DNA of 64,000 bases, from positions 78,535 to 142,534 of the forward strand of contig JAYRVH010000009.1 in NCBI GenBank assembly GCA_041918615.1. The letters are read 5' to 3'. Positions 60,469-64,000 of this stretch are shown one piece after another; position 1 is the stretch's first letter; each line of letters starts with the position of its first letter. The position numbers and the translations under genes are program-made. The notes below the pieces were generated by a model. The model ran no database searches. It was not told the origin of the DNA and saw only the letters and a list, made by a program, of their open reading frames with translations. Origin of the DNA: JAEUJM01 sp041918615. Its GTDB lineage: Bacteria; Actinomycetota; Acidimicrobiia; Acidimicrobiales; DATDAH01.

Positions 60469-61104
60469 GTGTTCCGGTTCCTTTCGCTCGCCGAGACGCG
60501 CCGGCGGCTGCCCCGACTGGTGTTCGGGCTGGTGCTGTGCGGTGTCGGGCTCTCCCTGCTGGTCCAGGCCGACCTGGGCCTCGATCCCTGGGACGTCCTG
60601 CACCAGGGTGTCTCCGACCACACCGGCATCCCGATCGGCACGGTCAGCATCCTCACCGGCGCGGTGGTCCTGCTCAGCTGGATCCTGCTCCGCGAGCGCA
60701 TCGGCTTGGGCACGATGCTGAACATCCTGCTGATCGGCCTCACCATCGACGCCACCCTCGGTTTGGTCGACGAGCCCGGGGCGATGGCGGTGCGGATCGC
60801 GTTCCTCCTGGTGGGGATCCTGCTGTTCGCCGTCGGCTCTGGTTTCTACATCGGCGCCGGGCTCGGACCGGGGCCCCGGGACGGCCTCATGACCAGCATC
60901 CACCACCGCGGCCACAGCATCCGGGTCGTGCGCACCAGCATCGAACTCTGCGTGCTGACCGTGGGATGGGCCCTGGGCGGCACCGTCGGCATCGGCACGG
61001 TGCTGTTCGCCCTGTCGATCGGGCCCCTCGTCCACGTGTTCCTGCCCTGCCTCACCATCGACCACGGCACCCCCGAACCAGAAACCGTGATCGGCGCCGA
61101 GTAG
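60469..61104 (+). CDS. YczE/YitT-like integral membrane protein
   Basis: 211 residues, five to six TMs. LVFGLVLCGVGLSLLVQADLGLDPWDVLHQGVS (read in part) and GAGLGPGPRDGLMTSIHHRG are the duplicated GxGPxD-type motifs of the YczE family. GTG 60469 chosen from the -10 spacing; ATG 60370 would add 33 unlike residues. Transport or regulatory role unknown. Confidence 0.78.
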   Translation: MFRFLSLAETRRRLPRLVFGLVLCGVGLSLLVQADLGLDPWDVLHQGVSDHTGIPIGTVSILTGAVVLLSWILLRERIGLGTMLNILLIGLTIDATLGLVDEPGAMAVRIAFLLVGILLFAVGSGFYIGAGLGPGPRDGLMTSIHHRGHSIRVVRTSIELCVLTVGWALGGTVGIGTVLFALSIGPLVHVFLPCLTIDHGTPEPETVIGAE

Positions 61105-61129
61105 GCCGCCGTCGACCGCAGGCGGGAAC

Positions 61130-61161
61130 GGCCCGCCCACCCCGGAGGGCGAGCGGGCCGG
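61130..61161. terminator. Bidirectional hairpin between convergent yczE-like and ahcY genes
   Basis: CGGCCCGC/GCGGGCCG (8 bp) enclosing 16 bases with a further CCC/GGG pairing. GC-rich, no T-tract; placed in the 74-base convergent gap. Confidence 0.6.
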
Positions 61162-61178
61162 CCGCTGCGGACGTGGGC

Positions 61179-62633
<1,455 letters not shown>

Positions 62634-62811
62634 GCGAATCTCCTGATGTCGAGAACGCCCGCGCGTCGAAGCAGGGGCGAAAGGGATGTGCAGAACCAGG
62701 CTGGGGTCCACTGACACCACTCGAATCAGCCCGAAGCACCACCGAGTCTAGGTAGATCGAGCGCCCGCAGCCACTCGCCTGGGGGATCGGGGGTGGTCGG
62801 CGCCGGCTGCG

Positions 62812-63858
62812 TCAGTCCCGGAGGGCCGCCTTGATCTCGTCGAGCACCGGAACGGGCCCTGGGTCGATGCCCTCCTGGAAGGCCAGATGGAGGCTGACGA
62901 AGTCCCCGAAGGTGACGAGGTCGAGCAGCTGCGCCAGCACGCCGTCGCCCTCGGCCCGCACCTCGTGGATGTCGCTCATGACCTCTTCGGTCCAACGGTT
63001 GACCAGCTCGAAGCGCTTCATCACCTGCGGGTGCTCGTGCTCGTGGCGCAGGTTCACCAGGCTGAACACCTGCCGAGTCAGGTCGCCGTGCTGGCCCCAG
63101 CCGGCGATCTCGTTGTGGCACAGCTCGGGCACCGTGTTGGCGAAGGCCGGGGCCTTGGCGTTCTCGTTGACCTGGGTCTTCCACCGGGCGGCGGCCACCT
63201 GGCCGATGCCGCCCCCGCCGTAGACGAGGGGAACGGTGCGGCCGATCCGACGGGCCAGGATCTCAGCCTCGTTGCCAGGGATCAGCAGGGAGTCACGACG
63301 GCGCACGAGCTGCTCGACGGCACGCTCGATCCACTCCCCCGCCCCGGGAAACAGCCCGAGGCGCTCGAGCACGATGAGTGGCGGGATGGCCATGGCACCC
63401 AGGCCGGCACGCGGCGCGGGTATGCCGTCGGCCACGGGGATGACGGGGGCGTGCCACGTGTCGGCCAGCCGACCGATCTCGCCGCCCCTGGTGACCGCCA
63501 CCACAGGGGCACCGGCGAGGGCCACGGTGGTGACCGCGTCGACGGTCTCCTCGGTGTCACCCGAGAACGACATGGCGAACACGAGGGTGCTCTCGTTGGC
63601 GTAGGAAGGCGGTTCGTACCCCTTGACCACCACGACGGGCACGGGCATGAACGGGCCGGCCACGGTGGTCAGCAGGTCGCCGGACACCCCGCTGCCGCCC
63701 ATCCCCAACACCAGCACGTTCTCGATCTGGCTCCGGTCGGGCAGGCCCGACAGATCCACGCCCGAGGCGGCCTCGGCCGCGACCTCGACCTGCTCGGCGA
63801 GGCCGGCGGTGGCCTCGAGCATCGACCACGAGTCGAGGGGCGTGGTCGGCTCCATCAC
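62812..63858 (-). CDS. Bifunctional phosphoglucose/phosphomannose isomerase-like (SIS domain)
   Basis: 348 residues, double SIS domain. VLVLGMGGSGVSGDLL near residue 50 and SFSGDTEETVDA near residue 97 bind the sugar phosphate; ANTVPELCHNEIAGW is the catalytic Glu/His region of bifunctional PGI/PMI. Supplies mannose-6-P for glycans. Start GTG 63858 has AGGAG 8 nt upstream, supplied by the R2 repeat; an ATG follows at 63855. Confidence 0.9.
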   Translation of the reverse strand: MMEPTTPLDSWSMLEATAGLAEQVEVAAEAASGVDLSGLPDRSQIENVLVLGMGGSGVSGDLLTTVAGPFMPVPVVVVKGYEPPSYANESTLVFAMSFSGDTEETVDAVTTVALAGAPVVAVTRGGEIGRLADTWHAPVIPVADGIPAPRAGLGAMAIPPLIVLERLGLFPGAGEWIERAVEQLVRRRDSLLIPGNEAEILARRIGRTVPLVYGGGGIGQVAAARWKTQVNENAKAPAFANTVPELCHNEIAGWGQHGDLTRQVFSLVNLRHEHEHPQVMKRFELVNRWTEEVMSDIHEVRAEGDGVLAQLLDLVTFGDFVSLHLAFQEGIDPGPVPVLDEIKAALRD

Positions 63859-63860
63859 GC

Positions 63861-64000
63861 CATCCGCTCCTGGCGACTGCGTCGCCGGGCCGCTCGGGCC
63901 ACCGCTCCGCTCATGCCCATCCGCTCTTGGCGACTGCGTCGCCGGGCCGCTCGGGCCACCGCTCCGCTCATGCCCATCCGCTCCTGGCGACTGCGTCGCC
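63861..64000. repeat. 57-bp tandem repeat, at least 2.5 copies (family R2), runs off the window
   Basis: Units start at 63861, 63918 and 63975. Each holds TGGCGACTGCGTCGCCGGGC, a hairpin-forming stretch, and CCGCTCGGGCC. Adjacent copies differ by one base. It supplies the Shine-Dalgarno of the isomerase gene. Not CRISPR: no variable spacers. Confidence 0.9.

Noticed and set aside
62634..62811. S-adenosylhomocysteine riboswitch before ahcY
   Set aside because: No arrangement matching the conserved core could be traced by eye; a covariance-model search would decide.

Overview
This is a GC-rich actinobacterial chromosome segment, densely coded and mostly housekeeping. A mycothiol-dependent aldehyde/nitrosothiol reductase (mscR), a CysM/Mec pair, two ClpP paralogues, a CysM-MurI-MBL-Rph-RdgB neighbourhood and a clpX-folC-ndk-mreBCD-PBP2-RodA-RNase E-L21-L27-Obg-ProB order all point to Actinobacteria. 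Flp-type pilins and Thr/Ala/Pro-rich linkers make an Acidimicrobiia-like lineage my best guess, but that is inference. No gene-free stretch longer than 300 bases was found.

Layout. 1-5443 (+): the end of the lipid II flippase MurJ, PspA, then a surface-polysaccharide pair (a GT-C-like membrane protein and a Wzz-like protein with an unusual ectodomain). 5453-29469 (mostly -): a long growth and cell-envelope block running tig-clpP-clpX-(small membrane protein)-folC-Flp pilin-ndk-mreB-mreC-mreD-mrdA-rodA-radical SAM pair-rne-rplU-rpmA, then TadE/TadE/TadG pilus genes (with a dGTPase-like gene on the other strand) inserted before obg-proB. 29585-36868: five tRNA genes (Pro, Gly, Arg, Lys, Leu) interspersed with exported proteins, a tandem-duplicated O-antigen ligase/polymerase, rpe and a second clpP. 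36870-39265: a flavin amine oxidase whose C-terminal FAD motif lies at its N-terminus (an apparent circular permutation), coupled to a D-threonine-aldolase-like PLP enzyme. 39295-43704 (-): mec-cysM-murI-MBL-rph-rdgB. 43823-44784: smpB and tmRNA. 44885-50626: accessory genes (acyltransferase, P450, NAT-like acetyltransferase, two small HTH proteins, Rieske and thioredoxin-fold proteins, MBL). 50699-60338 (-): mscR, enoyl-CoA hydratase, ftsE-ftsX, prfB, secA, response regulator, hpf, comF. 60469-63858: YczE-like membrane protein, ahcY, phosphoglucose/phosphomannose isomerase, ending in a tandem repeat that runs off the window.

Expression signals. Many genes have a TANNNT hexamer only 6-9 nt before the start codon and no Shine-Dalgarno sequence, which suggests widespread leaderless mRNAs. 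About a dozen junctions overlap as GTGA or ATGA, indicating translational coupling. Two families of short GC-rich repeats lie directly at translation starts (upstream of clpP and at smpB; upstream of the isomerase gene and an MBL gene).

How the genes fit together. The central block couples cell-wall elongation (MurJ, MreBCD, PBP2, RodA, MurI, FtsEX), protein quality control (trigger factor, ClpXP, tmRNA/SmpB, RF2, SecA), RNA turnover (RNase E/G, RNase PH) and nucleotide hygiene (Ndk, RdgB, dGTPase-like). The most novel-looking items are the permuted amine oxidase started directly behind tRNA-Leu, the duplicated O-antigen ligase ending inside tRNA-Gly, and the large Flp-like pilin.
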